Shown here: positions 1 to 6,623 of the stretch, in pieces
Numbering within the stretch: position 1 is the first letter of the stretch
How the letters are laid out: each line of letters starts with the position of its first letter
Assembly (NCBI GenBank): GCA_035712985.1
Contig: DASTAE010000149.1
Location: forward strand, 1-8,778
Direction of reading: 5' to 3'
DNA from: Actinospica sp035712985
GTDB taxonomy: Bacteria; Actinomycetota; Actinomycetes; Streptomycetales; Catenulisporaceae
DNA length: 8,778 nt
Made by a program: the position numbers and the translations under genes
The notes under the pieces: generated by a model
The model's input: only the letters and a program-made list of their open reading frames with translations
The model's database searches: none
Told to the model about the DNA's origin: nothing

Positions 1-1440
1 TACGCGGTCACCATGAACTCCGACCTGCTGGTCAGCGCCACGGAGACGAGCACCAGCCCGCAGACGGTCGTCTACAAGATCCAGCCGAACGCGGTCTGGT
101 CGGACGGCACCGAGATCAACGCGGACGACTTCGTCTACAACTGGGAGATCCAGAACGGGTCGAACGCGAACATCGCGGCCGCCTCCACCACCGGCTACCA
201 GAACATCGAGTCGGTGACCGGCTCGGACAACGGCAAGACCGTCACCACGGTCTACAAGACCCCGTTCTCCGACTGGAAGTCGCTGTTCAGCACGATGTAC
301 CCGGCGCACATCGCCAAGGAGCACGGCGACAACCTCGCCTCCTTCAACTGGTTCCAGTCGAACCCGCTCCCGGTCTCCGGCGGCCCGTTCACGGTCTCCA
401 GCGTCTCCTCGGACAAGACCTCGGTGATCCTCAAGGCCAACCCCAAGTACTACGGCAAGAAGCCGTACCTGGACCAGGTCACCTTCCGCGCCATCACCGA
501 CTCCTCCCAGGAGCCGACCGCGCTGCAGAACCACGAGGTCGACGGCATCTACCCGCAGCCGCAGACCAACCTGGTCACGCAGCTGAAGAACATGGGCTCG
601 ACGATCCGCTACCAGATCGACGCGGGCCTCGGCTTCGAGCACATCGACTTCAACCTGAAGAACGCCGCCCTCGGCAACTCGACCTGGGGCAAGACGCTGC
701 GCACCGCGATGTTCACGGCCGTGGACCGCAACGCGATCCTGTCCAAGACCATCAAGCAGTTCCAGGACTCGGCGGTGCCGCTCAACAGCCGCATGCTGGT
801 GCCCGGGCAGAACGGCTACCAGGACAACGTGGCCAAGTACGGGCTAGGCCAGGGGAACACCTCTGACGCCGAGTCGATCCTGACCAAGGCCGGGTTCAAG
901 AACGTGGGCGCCGGCAAGGGCGGGCTCGAGGCGCCGGACGGCACCAAGATCCCGACCTTCCAGATGAAGTACACGGTCGGCAACCAGATCCGCCAGGACA
1001 CCTGCACGCTGTTCGCGGCCGAGATGGCCAACCTCGGCATCACGGTGGCCGTCTCGCCGACCGACAACCTCGGCGCGACGCTGGCCCAGTCCGGCAACGG
1101 CTACAGCTACGACATCATCGTCTTCGCCTGGGTGAACACCCCGTTCCCCGCCTCGGCGAACCAGCCGCTCTACTCGACCGGCGGCGGCGGCAACTACGGC
1201 GCCTACTCGAACAAGGACGTCGACGCGTGGCTGCAGGCCGCGAGCCAGACGACCGACTCGGCCGCGCAGATCACCGACCTCAACAAGGCGGACGCGCAGA
1301 TCAGCCAGGACGCGTACACGCTGCCGCTCTACCAGAAGCCGACGCTGATCGCCTTCTACCCGAACGTGGTCAACGTCCGCGACAACGTGACCTCGATGGG
1401 TCCGACCTACAACATCGGTCAATGGGGCCTGAAGTCCTGA
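1..1440 (+). CDS. Peptide ABC transporter substrate-binding protein, family 5 (5' end outside window)
   Basis: This is the extracytoplasmic receptor of the peptide importer encoded immediately downstream. It would capture the ligand and deliver it to the permease pair. The frame is open from base 1 (YAVTMNSDLL...) to the TGA at 1438-1440, giving 479 visible residues. The family 5 signature region WSDGTEINADDFVYNW is near visible residue 35. Later come ANPKYYGKKPYLDQVTF, a VDRNAIL helix and a C-terminal LPLYQKPTLIAFY stretch, all typical of SBP_bac_5/OppA-DppA proteins. Family members have about 530-600 residues, so roughly the first 100 residues, including the expected lipoprotein signal peptide and lipobox, are missing; the ATG at 13 is internal. 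The order SBP-permease-permease-ATPase-ATPase supports the call. The ligand cannot be deduced: di- or oligopeptides are the family default, but nickel, sugars and other solutes occur too. Confidence 0.93.
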   Translation, partial: YAVTMNSDLLVSATETSTSPQTVVYKIQPNAVWSDGTEINADDFVYNWEIQNGSNANIAAASTTGYQNIESVTGSDNGKTVTTVYKTPFSDWKSLFSTMYPAHIAKEHGDNLASFNWFQSNPLPVSGGPFTVSSVSSDKTSVILKANPKYYGKKPYLDQVTFRAITDSSQEPTALQNHEVDGIYPQPQTNLVTQLKNMGSTIRYQIDAGLGFEHIDFNLKNAALGNSTWGKTLRTAMFTAVDRNAILSKTIKQFQDSAVPLNSRMLVPGQNGYQDNVAKYGLGQGNTSDAESILTKAGFKNVGAGKGGLEAPDGTKIPTFQMKYTVGNQIRQDTCTLFAAEMANLGITVAVSPTDNLGATLAQSGNGYSYDIIVFAWVNTPFPASANQPLYSTGGGGNYGAYSNKDVDAWLQAASQTTDSAAQITDLNKADAQISQDAYTLPLYQKPTLIAFYPNVVNVRDNVTSMGPTYNIGQWGLKS

Positions 1441-1448
1441 CGCGGGAC

Positions 1449-1488
1449 CGGTCGACGCGCGTCCGGTGAATCGGTCGACGCGCGCCCG
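1449..1488. repeat. 17-base direct repeat, two copies, 23-base period
   Basis: Bases 1449-1465 (CGGTCGACGCGCGTCCG) recur at 1472-1488 with one mismatch (T to C); the first 13 bases are identical. A 6-base spacer separates the copies. The first copy contains the perfect 10-base palindrome GACGCGCGTC (1454-1463). The pair lies 8 bases after the binding-protein stop and just before the strong hairpin. It may be a protein-binding site, part of the 3' UTR, or a chance or replication-slippage duplication; the sequence does not decide. Confidence 0.7.
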
Positions 1489-1499
1489 TTGATACAGAC

Positions 1500-1546
1500 G
1501 TCCTGCGGGGCGCGTGCGCGGTCGCAAGCCCCGCGCCCCGCAGGAC
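1500..1546 (+). terminator. Strong GC hairpin between binding-protein gene and permease gene
   Basis: A perfect 15-bp inverted repeat pairs 1500-1514 (GTCCTGCGGGGCGCG) with 1532-1546 around a 17-base loop. It lies 59 bases after the binding-protein stop and 69 bases before the dppB-type start. No T-tract follows, which is common for actinobacterial terminators. Because the transporter genes continue downstream and no convincing promoter is visible in 1547-1615, I infer a partial terminator or an mRNA 3'-end stabiliser, giving more binding protein than membrane components. A complete terminator with an unrecognised dppB promoter is the alternative. Confidence 0.7.
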
Positions 1547-1615
1547 CACCACCCGACCGGCAACCGTGCCCCGCCGCACGCTCACGCTCCGACCGACCGA
1601 GGGCCCGAGGCCGCC

Positions 1616-2593
1616 ATGCTCGCTTTCGCCGTACGACGCCTGCTGGTGTCGATCCCGGTCTTCATCGTCTCCACCTTCCTGGTCTTCCTGCTGGTGACCT
1701 GGGGCGCGGACCCGCTCGCGCAGCTCAAGGCGAAGAACCCGCCGCCCTCGCCGGCCGTGATCAACGCGATGGCGAACACGCTCTACATCAACCACTCGCT
1801 CCCGGAGCGGTACTGGCACTGGTTCAGCCAACTGTTCTTCCACGGCAACTGGGGACCCTCGATCCAGTCGGGCACGGACATCGGCCAACTGCTCAGCAGC
1901 AGCCTCCAACTGACCGCGCGGCTGGTCATCCTGGCCATGATCCTCGCCGTGATCCTGGCGATCATCGCCGGCGTCTACAGCGCGACCCGGCAGTACTCGA
2001 AGGCCGACTACACGATCACGCTGATCGGCTTCCTGTTCCTGTCGCTGCCGGTCTTCTGGTTCGCGATCCTGCTCAAGCAGCTGGTCGTGAACATGAACAA
2101 CAGCCTGAACTGGTACTGGATCGCCACCTACGGCGCGAACACCCCGGGCCTGTCCGGCTGGTCGGCCTTCAGCGACGCGATCGGGCACCTGCTGCTGCCC
2201 ACGATCGTGCTGGCGATGTCCTCGTACGCGTCCTGGTCCCGGTTCCAGCGCGCCTCGATGCTCGACGTGCTCGGCAGCGACTACATGCGGCTGGCTCGCG
2301 CCAAGGGCCTGAGCCGCACGAAGGTGATGGTCCGGCACGGCCTGCGCACCGCGCTGATCCCGCTGACCACGCAGGTCGCCCTCGACACCGCCGCGATCCT
2401 CGGCGGCGCGGTGCTCACCGAGAACGTCTTCGGCTGGCAGGGCATGGGGACCATGCTCGTCAACGGGATCAACTCGGGGGACTTCAACACCGTCCTGGCG
2501 TGGCTGACCGTCGCGGCGATCATCGTCATCCTCTTCAACCTCATCGCCGACCTGCTCTACGGCGTTCTCGACCCGAGGATCCGCAATGCGTAG
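1616..2593 (+). CDS. OppB/DppB-type peptide ABC transporter permease
   Basis: This is one of the two transmembrane subunits forming the translocation pore in the cytoplasmic membrane. The protein has 325 residues, normal for DppB. It opens with the classic N-terminal helix of the family (LAFAVRRLLVSIPVFIVSTF, residues 2-21). Further hydrophobic segments lie around 100-120, 130-155, 188-210, 245-270 and 288-312. The EAA coupling loop that docks on the ATPases begins near residue 222 (DYMRLARAKGLSRTKVM), and the protein ends in the family motif GVLDPRIRNA. The start at 1616 is chosen because the family N-terminus begins exactly there and GAGG at 1607-1610 lies 5 bases upstream. An in-frame GTG at 1514 would add 34 non-family residues and start inside the hairpin. 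The gene's 3' end is partly duplicated downstream. Substrate unknown. Confidence 0.95.
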   Translation: MLAFAVRRLLVSIPVFIVSTFLVFLLVTWGADPLAQLKAKNPPPSPAVINAMANTLYINHSLPERYWHWFSQLFFHGNWGPSIQSGTDIGQLLSSSLQLTARLVILAMILAVILAIIAGVYSATRQYSKADYTITLIGFLFLSLPVFWFAILLKQLVVNMNNSLNWYWIATYGANTPGLSGWSAFSDAIGHLLLPTIVLAMSSYASWSRFQRASMLDVLGSDYMRLARAKGLSRTKVMVRHGLRTALIPLTTQVALDTAAILGGAVLTENVFGWQGMGTMLVNGINSGDFNTVLAWLTVAAIIVILFNLIADLLYGVLDPRIRNA

Positions 2594-2659
2594 CCGCAGC
2601 CCCATCACCGACATCGACGGCGTTCTCGACGCTGTGATCCGGAGGGCGATCCGCAATGC
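2559..2659. repeat. Diverged duplication of the dppB 3' end and dppC start context
   Basis: ACGGCGTTCTCGAC occurs at 2559-2572 and again at 2617-2630. GATCCGCAATGC occurs at 2578-2589 and again at 2648-2659. The order of the two words is the same in both copies, but the distance between them is 12 bases longer in the second because of an inserted segment containing GGAGGG. Upstream, CTCATCGCCGAC (2541-2552) resembles CCCATCACCGAC (2601-2612). Copy one ends dppB; copy two fills the dppB-dppC gap and ends at the dppC start. I read this as an old, partly decayed tandem duplication of the gene junction. Confidence 0.75.
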
Positions 2660-2663
2660 ATGA
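2586..2663 (+). CDS. Possible 25-residue mini-ORF bridging dppB and dppC
   Basis: An ATG at 2586 opens a 25-codon frame ending with TGA at 2661-2663. Its sequence is MRSRSPITDIDGVLDAVIRR followed by AIRNA. The second half resembles the dppB C-terminus (GVLDPRIRNA), as expected for a duplication product. The start overlaps the dppB stop by 8 bases (ATGCGTAG), and the stop overlaps the dppC start by 8 bases (ATGCATGA). GAGG at 2575-2578 lies 7 bases upstream, but those bases also encode the conserved Pro-Arg of dppB, so they may be coincidental. If translated, it would act as a relay for ribosomes moving from dppB to dppC; the peptide itself has no recognisable function. It could equally be an untranslated relic. 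Confidence 0.3.
   Translation: MRSRSPITDIDGVLDAVIRRAIRNA
2641..2646 (+). promoter_or_regulatory. Ribosome binding site of dppC-type gene
   Basis: GGAGGG, a near-perfect Shine-Dalgarno sequence, ends 9 bases before the ATG at 2656. It lies in the segment present only in the second copy of the duplicated junction, so dppC has acquired or kept an independent strong initiation signal. Confidence 0.75.
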
Positions 2664-3597
2664 TCTCCCCGCCGAGGACACCCAGACCACCGGCAACATG
2701 CTGCCGCCCGCGGGTCCGGTCGAGCGCGAGTTCACCGTCAAGGCACGTACTCAGCGGCAGCTGGTCTTCCGCCGGTTCGTGCAGCACAAGCTGGCCGTGA
2801 TCAGCGTCTTCGTGCTGCTGGCGGTGATCCTGCTGGCCTTCGTCGGCGGCGCACTGTGGCATTACAAGTACACGGACATCACGCCGGACAACAACTTCCC
2901 GCCCTCCGGCACGCACCCCTTCGGCACCGACAACCTCGGCTACGACGAGTTCGCGCGGGTGCTGCGCGGCACGCAGCGCTCGCTGGAGATCGCCTTCATC
3001 GTCGCGATCCTGGCCACGGCGCTGGGCACCATCTGGGGCGCGATCGCCGGCTTCTACCGCGGGGCGCTCGACTCGGCGATGATGCGCATCGTCGACCTCG
3101 TGCTCACCATCCCGATCCTGGCGGCCGGCGCGCTGCTCTCGCACCACTTCCAGAGCGCGGGCTGGTGGGCGCTGCCGCTGGTCATCGCGGGCCTGTCCTG
3201 GCCGGCCGTGTCCCGGATCGTGCGCGGCCAGACGCTCTCGCTGCGCGAGAAGGAGTACGTCGAGGCGGCCCGCGCGCTCGGCGCCAAGGACAGCCGGATC
3301 ATCTTCCGGCACATCCTGCCGAACATCGTCGGCCAGATCACCGTCGTGGTCACGATCCTGGTCGCGGCGGCCATCCTCACCGAGTCCGCGCTGTCCTACC
3401 TGGGCTTCGGCGTGCAGCCGCCGGACACCTCGCTCGGCACGCTGATCTCCGCCGCGCAGACCGCGCTGCAGGGCGGCCAGTGGTGGCTGTTCTACTTCCC
3501 GGGCATCTTCATCATCCTGATCTGCCTGACCGTCAACTTCATCGGCGACGGCCTGCGCGACGCCTTCGATCCGAGCCAGCAGAGGGTGCGTGCCTGA
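2656..3597 (+). CDS. OppC/DppC-type peptide ABC transporter permease
   Basis: This is the second transmembrane subunit of the importer, partnering the DppB-type protein. It has 313 residues, normal for the family. A cytoplasmic N-terminus of about 40 residues leads into a first helix near 45-66. The OppC hallmark HPFGTDNLGYDEFARVLRG follows at about 87-105, then helices near 112-133, 145-162, 172-184, 228-245 and 275-297. The EAA loop is at about 200-222 (EYVEAARALGAKDSRIIFRH), followed by LPN. SYLGFGVQPPDTSLGTLI near 247-264 is also typical. The ATG at 2656 is chosen because GGAGGG lies 9 bases upstream. The stop at 3595-3597 is one base from the next ATG, so translation with the ATPase gene is probably coupled. 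The tyrosine in GTDNLGYD replaces the more usual arginine. Confidence 0.95.
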   Translation: MHDLPAEDTQTTGNMLPPAGPVEREFTVKARTQRQLVFRRFVQHKLAVISVFVLLAVILLAFVGGALWHYKYTDITPDNNFPPSGTHPFGTDNLGYDEFARVLRGTQRSLEIAFIVAILATALGTIWGAIAGFYRGALDSAMMRIVDLVLTIPILAAGALLSHHFQSAGWWALPLVIAGLSWPAVSRIVRGQTLSLREKEYVEAARALGAKDSRIIFRHILPNIVGQITVVVTILVAAAILTESALSYLGFGVQPPDTSLGTLISAAQTALQGGQWWLFYFPGIFIILICLTVNFIGDGLRDAFDPSQQRVRA

Positions 3598-3598
3598 G

Positions 3599-4744
3599 AT
3601 GAGCGCTGCGCAGACCGCGACGACGACCGACACCGTGCTCTCGGTGCGCGACCTGACCGTGGACTTCCCGTCCGGCGACGGCGTGGTGCACGCGGTGCGC
3701 GGCGTCTCCTACGAGCTGCGGCCCGGCGAGGTGCTCGGCATCGTCGGCGAGTCGGGCTCCGGCAAGTCCGTCACCTCGATGGCCGTGATGGGCCTGCTGC
3801 CGAAGACGGCGCGGGTCGGCGGCTCGGTGCGCTTCCGGGACGAGGAGCTGCTCGGGCTGACGGACAAGGAGATGACGCAGGTCCGCGGCAAGAAGATCGC
3901 GATGATCTTCCAGGACCCGATGACCTCGCTGAACCCGGTCTACAAGATCGGCTACCAGCTCTCCGAGGCCGTGCTCGCGCACAACGACGTGACCAAGGCC
4001 GAGGCGCGCAAGCGGGCGATCGAGCTGCTGGAGCTGGTCGACATCCCGCAGCCGGACCGGCGGATCGAGCAGTATCCGCACGAGTTCTCCGGCGGTATGC
4101 GCCAGCGCGTGGTGATCGCGATCGCGATGGCGAACAACCCGGACGTGATCATCGCGGACGAGCCGACGACGGCGCTGGACGTGACGGTGCAGGCGCAGGT
4201 GCTCGAGGCCCTGCGCTCGGCGCAGCGGGAGACCGGCGCCGCGATGGTGCTGATCACGCACGACCTCGGCGTCGTCGCCGGCCAGGCCGACCGGGTCCTG
4301 GTGATGTACGCGGGGAAGCCGGTCGAGATCGGCACCGTCGAGGACATCTACTACAACCCGCGGATGCCCTACACGCTCGGCCTGCTCGGCTCGCTGCCCC
4401 GCCTGGACAAGCGCGAGCAGACCCGGCTCACCCCGATCCAGGGCTCGCCGCCCTCGCTGGTGAACCTGCCCCCGGGCTGCCCGTTCACGCCGCGCTGCCC
4501 GCTGGCCCGGGAGATCTGCCAGACCCGCGAGCCCGACCTCGAGCCGGTGGCCGGCGGCGGCTTCGACCCGGCCGGGCTGCGCGTGCACCTGAGCGCCTGC
4601 CACTTCAAGGACGAGGTCGCCCGGGATCCCGCCGAGCTGTTCACCGGCGCCGCCACGGACGCCGAGTTGCCCGCGGACTTCGGCGTGGGCTCGCCGATCG
4701 AGAGCGTCGACAACCACAACGGCACGGAGGACGAGGTCCTATGA
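3599..4744 (+). CDS. OppD/DppD-type ABC transporter ATP-binding protein
   Basis: This cytoplasmic ATPase subunit pairs with the next gene's product to power import. From ATG 3599 it has 381 residues. The motifs are: Walker A GESGSGKS (50-57), Q-loop at Gln105 (IFQDPMTSLNP), signature FSGGMRQR (163-170), Walker B IIADEP (184-189) with catalytic Glu188, and H-loop His221. The C-terminal oligopeptide-transporter extension carries Cys294, Cys300, Cys307 and Cys334 (CPFTPRCPLAREIC then ACHF). In related peptide transporters such a set binds a [4Fe-4S] cluster. After ACHF there is an unusual acidic tail of about 45 residues (12 Asp/Glu). The start is uncertain: GTG at 3590 would add MPE and overlap the upstream gene by 8 bases, and GAGGG at 3582-3586 is 3 bases from GTG and 12 from ATG. 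The stop overlaps the next start as ATGA. Confidence 0.95.
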   Translation: MSAAQTATTTDTVLSVRDLTVDFPSGDGVVHAVRGVSYELRPGEVLGIVGESGSGKSVTSMAVMGLLPKTARVGGSVRFRDEELLGLTDKEMTQVRGKKIAMIFQDPMTSLNPVYKIGYQLSEAVLAHNDVTKAEARKRAIELLELVDIPQPDRRIEQYPHEFSGGMRQRVVIAIAMANNPDVIIADEPTTALDVTVQAQVLEALRSAQRETGAAMVLITHDLGVVAGQADRVLVMYAGKPVEIGTVEDIYYNPRMPYTLGLLGSLPRLDKREQTRLTPIQGSPPSLVNLPPGCPFTPRCPLAREICQTREPDLEPVAGGGFDPAGLRVHLSACHFKDEVARDPAELFTGAATDAELPADFGVGSPIESVDNHNGTEDEVL

Positions 4745-5796
4745 CGACGCAGCAGGATCGTCCCGCGCACGAGGTCGACCGCGGCACCCCGATCCTCTCC
4801 GTGCGCGATCTGGTCAAGGAGTTCCCGATCCGCTCGCGCGGGCTGATCCGCCGGACCGTCGGCGCCGTGCACGCCGTCAGCGGCGTGTCCTTCGACCTGC
4901 ACCGCGGCGAGACGCTCGGCCTGGTCGGCGAGTCAGGCTGCGGCAAGACGACGACCAGCCGCGCGATCCTGCACCTGCAGCCGGCCACCAGCGGCCAGGT
5001 GCTGTTCGAGGGCAGCGATCTGACGACGATGGGCAAGGAGAAAGTGCGTGTCCTGCGACGGGACATGCAGCTCGTCTTCCAGGACCCCTATGCGAGCCTC
5101 AACCCGCGCATCACCGTCAACGAGATCATCGCCGAGCCGCTGAAGATCCACGGCCTGTTCAAGGACAACGGCCGGCAGACCGTCAATGATCTGATGCAGC
5201 GGGTCGGCCTGAACCCCGAGCACGGCAATCGTTTCCCGCACGAGTTCTCCGGCGGCCAGCGCCAGCGCATCGGCATCGCCAGGGCGCTCGCCCTCAGGCC
5301 GAAGGTGCTGGTCCTCGACGAGCCGGTCTCCGCGCTCGACGTCTCGATCCAGGCCGGCGTCATCAACCTGCTCGAGGACCTGCAGGACGAGCTCGGCCTC
5401 GCGTACCTGTTCGTGGCGCACGACCTGTCCGTCGTGCGGCACATCGCCGACCGGGTCGCGGTCATGTACCTCGGCAAGATCGTCGAGGTCGCGCCGACCG
5501 ACCAGCTCTTCGAGCGTCCGCTGCACCCCTACACGCAGGCGCTCATCTCCGCGATCCCGATCCCCGACCCGCGCCGGGAACGCGAGCGCGAGCGCATCCT
5601 GATCCAGGGCGACGTCCCCTCCCCGGCGAACCCCCCGTCCGGCTGCCGCTTCCGCACCCGCTGCCCGCTGCTGCTCACCCTCTCCGAGGCCGACAAGAAC
5701 CGCTGCGTCACCGAGGAGCCCCCGCTCGTGCCGCACGGGCTCGGCGACGCGCATCCGGCCGCCTGCCACTTCGCGCGGGTTCAGGAAGTGCTCTAG
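4741..5796 (+). CDS. OppF/DppF-type ABC transporter ATP-binding protein
   Basis: This is the second ATPase subunit of the importer, 351 residues, of usual length. The motifs are: Walker A GESGCGKT (63-70), Q-loop Gln114 (VFQDPYASLNP), signature FSGGQRQR (169-176), Walker B LVLDEP (190-195) with Glu194, D-loop SALD (197-200) and H-loop His227. PLHPYTQALISAIPIPDP (260-277) and the Cys set 302, 308, 322 and 342 mark the oligopeptide C-terminal domain. The Cys spacing 5-13-19 differs from that of the partner ATPase (5-6-26) but keeps four cysteines, so a cluster site is plausible. The ATG at 4741 overlaps the previous stop by 4 bases (ATGA), with GGAGG at 4726-4730 and GAGG at 4733-4736, indicating translational coupling. 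The stop TAG shares the palindrome CTAG (5793-5796) with the stop of the converging araC-type gene. Confidence 0.96.
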   Translation: MTTQQDRPAHEVDRGTPILSVRDLVKEFPIRSRGLIRRTVGAVHAVSGVSFDLHRGETLGLVGESGCGKTTTSRAILHLQPATSGQVLFEGSDLTTMGKEKVRVLRRDMQLVFQDPYASLNPRITVNEIIAEPLKIHGLFKDNGRQTVNDLMQRVGLNPEHGNRFPHEFSGGQRQRIGIARALALRPKVLVLDEPVSALDVSIQAGVINLLEDLQDELGLAYLFVAHDLSVVRHIADRVAVMYLGKIVEVAPTDQLFERPLHPYTQALISAIPIPDPRRERERERILIQGDVPSPANPPSGCRFRTRCPLLLTLSEADKNRCVTEEPPLVPHGLGDAHPAACHFARVQEVL

Positions 5797-6605
5797 GGCT
5801 CGATCCGCCGACGCCCGCTCGCCGCGAAGCGCGCGGGCGTCGTGGCCAGGAAGCGCTTGAAGTGCCGGGTCAGATGGGACTGGTCGTAGAACCCGGCCGC
5901 CGTCGCGACCTCCGCGGCCGACATCCCGGTGAGCAGCAGGCGGCGCGCCAGGTCCACGCGCCGACCCGTCAGATACTGATGCGGCCCGAGGCCGAAATGC
6001 CGGCTGAACACGCGCACGAGGTAGGCCGGATCCGCGTGCAGGATTCGGGAGGCCTCCTCGAGCGAGAGGTCCCCGGGCAGCCGCTCGTCGATCAGATCCC
6101 TGAGATCCCAGGCCAGCCGCGGGTCGCGGGCGCGGGGCAGCAGGTCGAGGGTTCCGCGCAGATGGCCGTCCAGCCGATCCGTGATCAGCGCCAGCCGGCT
6201 CTCCGCCTCCAGTTCCCGGCCCGGCGCCTCCAGCGAGTCGTGCAGCCGGCTGATCCGGTCGCGCAGCAGTTCGTCCACGAAGACCGGACGGTCCACGGCG
6301 TGGCCGATCAGCGCGTCGCTCAGGTAGTCCTCGTCGAGGTACAGCACGCGCTTGCGGAAGCCCTCGGGCCGGATCGAGCTCCCGCTGTGCGCGACGTGCG
6401 GCGGCAGCAGGGTCACGGTCTGGCCGAGCGAACCGTGCTCGTGCACGTCGAGGTCGTACCTGATACCGCCCGAGTCGAGGATGATCAGCGTCCACGTGTC
6501 GTGTGTGTGCATCGGGTACACGTGGTCGACGAACCGCGCGTGCAGGGCCTCGGCCAGCCCGGGGACGCGCGGCCGCCAAGCCCGGATCTCCTGCGCCGGC
6601 CGCAT
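5793..6605 (-). CDS. AraC-family transcriptional regulator with cupin sensor domain
   Basis: This is a predicted DNA-binding regulator of 270 residues, the usual size for AraC proteins. Residues about 20-90 form the AraC-type N-terminal cupin (AraC_binding): YPMHTHDTWTLIIL at 30-43, then GQTVTLLPPHVAHSG at 61-75, with histidines 33, 35, 70 and 73 in cupin-like positions. Residues about 175-262 form the double helix-turn-helix: LSLEEASRILHADPAYLVRVFSRHFG, then the second helix pair ending in the classic AATAAGFYDQSHLTRHFKR-type signature (AAGFYDQSHLTRHFKRF, 236-252). The start at 6605 is the only reasonable one; an in-frame stop precedes it and the Shine-Dalgarno is weak (AGG one base away). 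The gene is 18 bases behind the DUF2000 gene and in its frame, so cotranscription is likely. Its target and effector are unknown. Candidates are its own divergent promoter region and the adjacent transporter. Confidence 0.93.
   Translation of the reverse strand: MRPAQEIRAWRPRVPGLAEALHARFVDHVYPMHTHDTWTLIILDSGGIRYDLDVHEHGSLGQTVTLLPPHVAHSGSSIRPEGFRKRVLYLDEDYLSDALIGHAVDRPVFVDELLRDRISRLHDSLEAPGRELEAESRLALITDRLDGHLRGTLDLLPRARDPRLAWDLRDLIDERLPGDLSLEEASRILHADPAYLVRVFSRHFGLGPHQYLTGRRVDLARRLLLTGMSAAEVATAAGFYDQSHLTRHFKRFLATTPARFAASGRRRIEP
5809..5842 (+). terminator. Terminator-like hairpin of the transporter operon, inside the converging araC gene
   Basis: A perfect 10-bp stem pairs 5809-5818 (CGACGCCCGC) with 5833-5842 (GCGGGCGTCG). 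After a T-C mismatch it continues with 3 more pairs (CGC/GCG) around the 6-base loop CGCGAA. It begins 13 bases after the last transporter stop, a typical terminator position. No T-tract follows. The bases also encode the last residues of the AraC-type protein (Ala-Ser-Gly-Arg-Arg-Arg region), so the site does double duty. The alternative is a chance structure caused by the Arg/Ala-rich codons. Confidence 0.6.
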
Positions 6606-6623
6606 GCCTACGACGATAGACCG

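Noticed and set aside
1514..1615. Upstream GTG extension of the DppB-type permease
   Set aside because: It would begin inside the 15-bp hairpin and add Arg/Pro-rich residues absent from the family; ATG 1616 has a ribosome site and the correct N-terminus.
1370..2656. 428-codon open frame on the minus strand opposite the permease gene
   Set aside because: Arg/Asp/Val/His-rich composition typical of the antisense of GC-rich genes; no recognisable domain, and the plus strand carries a clear permease.
5767..5790. CACTTC/GAAGTG inverted repeat as an araC terminator
   Set aside because: Only 6 bp with a 12-base loop, inside the ATPase coding end; likely chance.
4933..6579. 548-codon open frame on the minus strand across the DppF-type and AraC-type genes
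   Set aside because: Shadow frame: Ala/Arg/Pro-rich, spans two unrelated real genes, and lacks any family motif.
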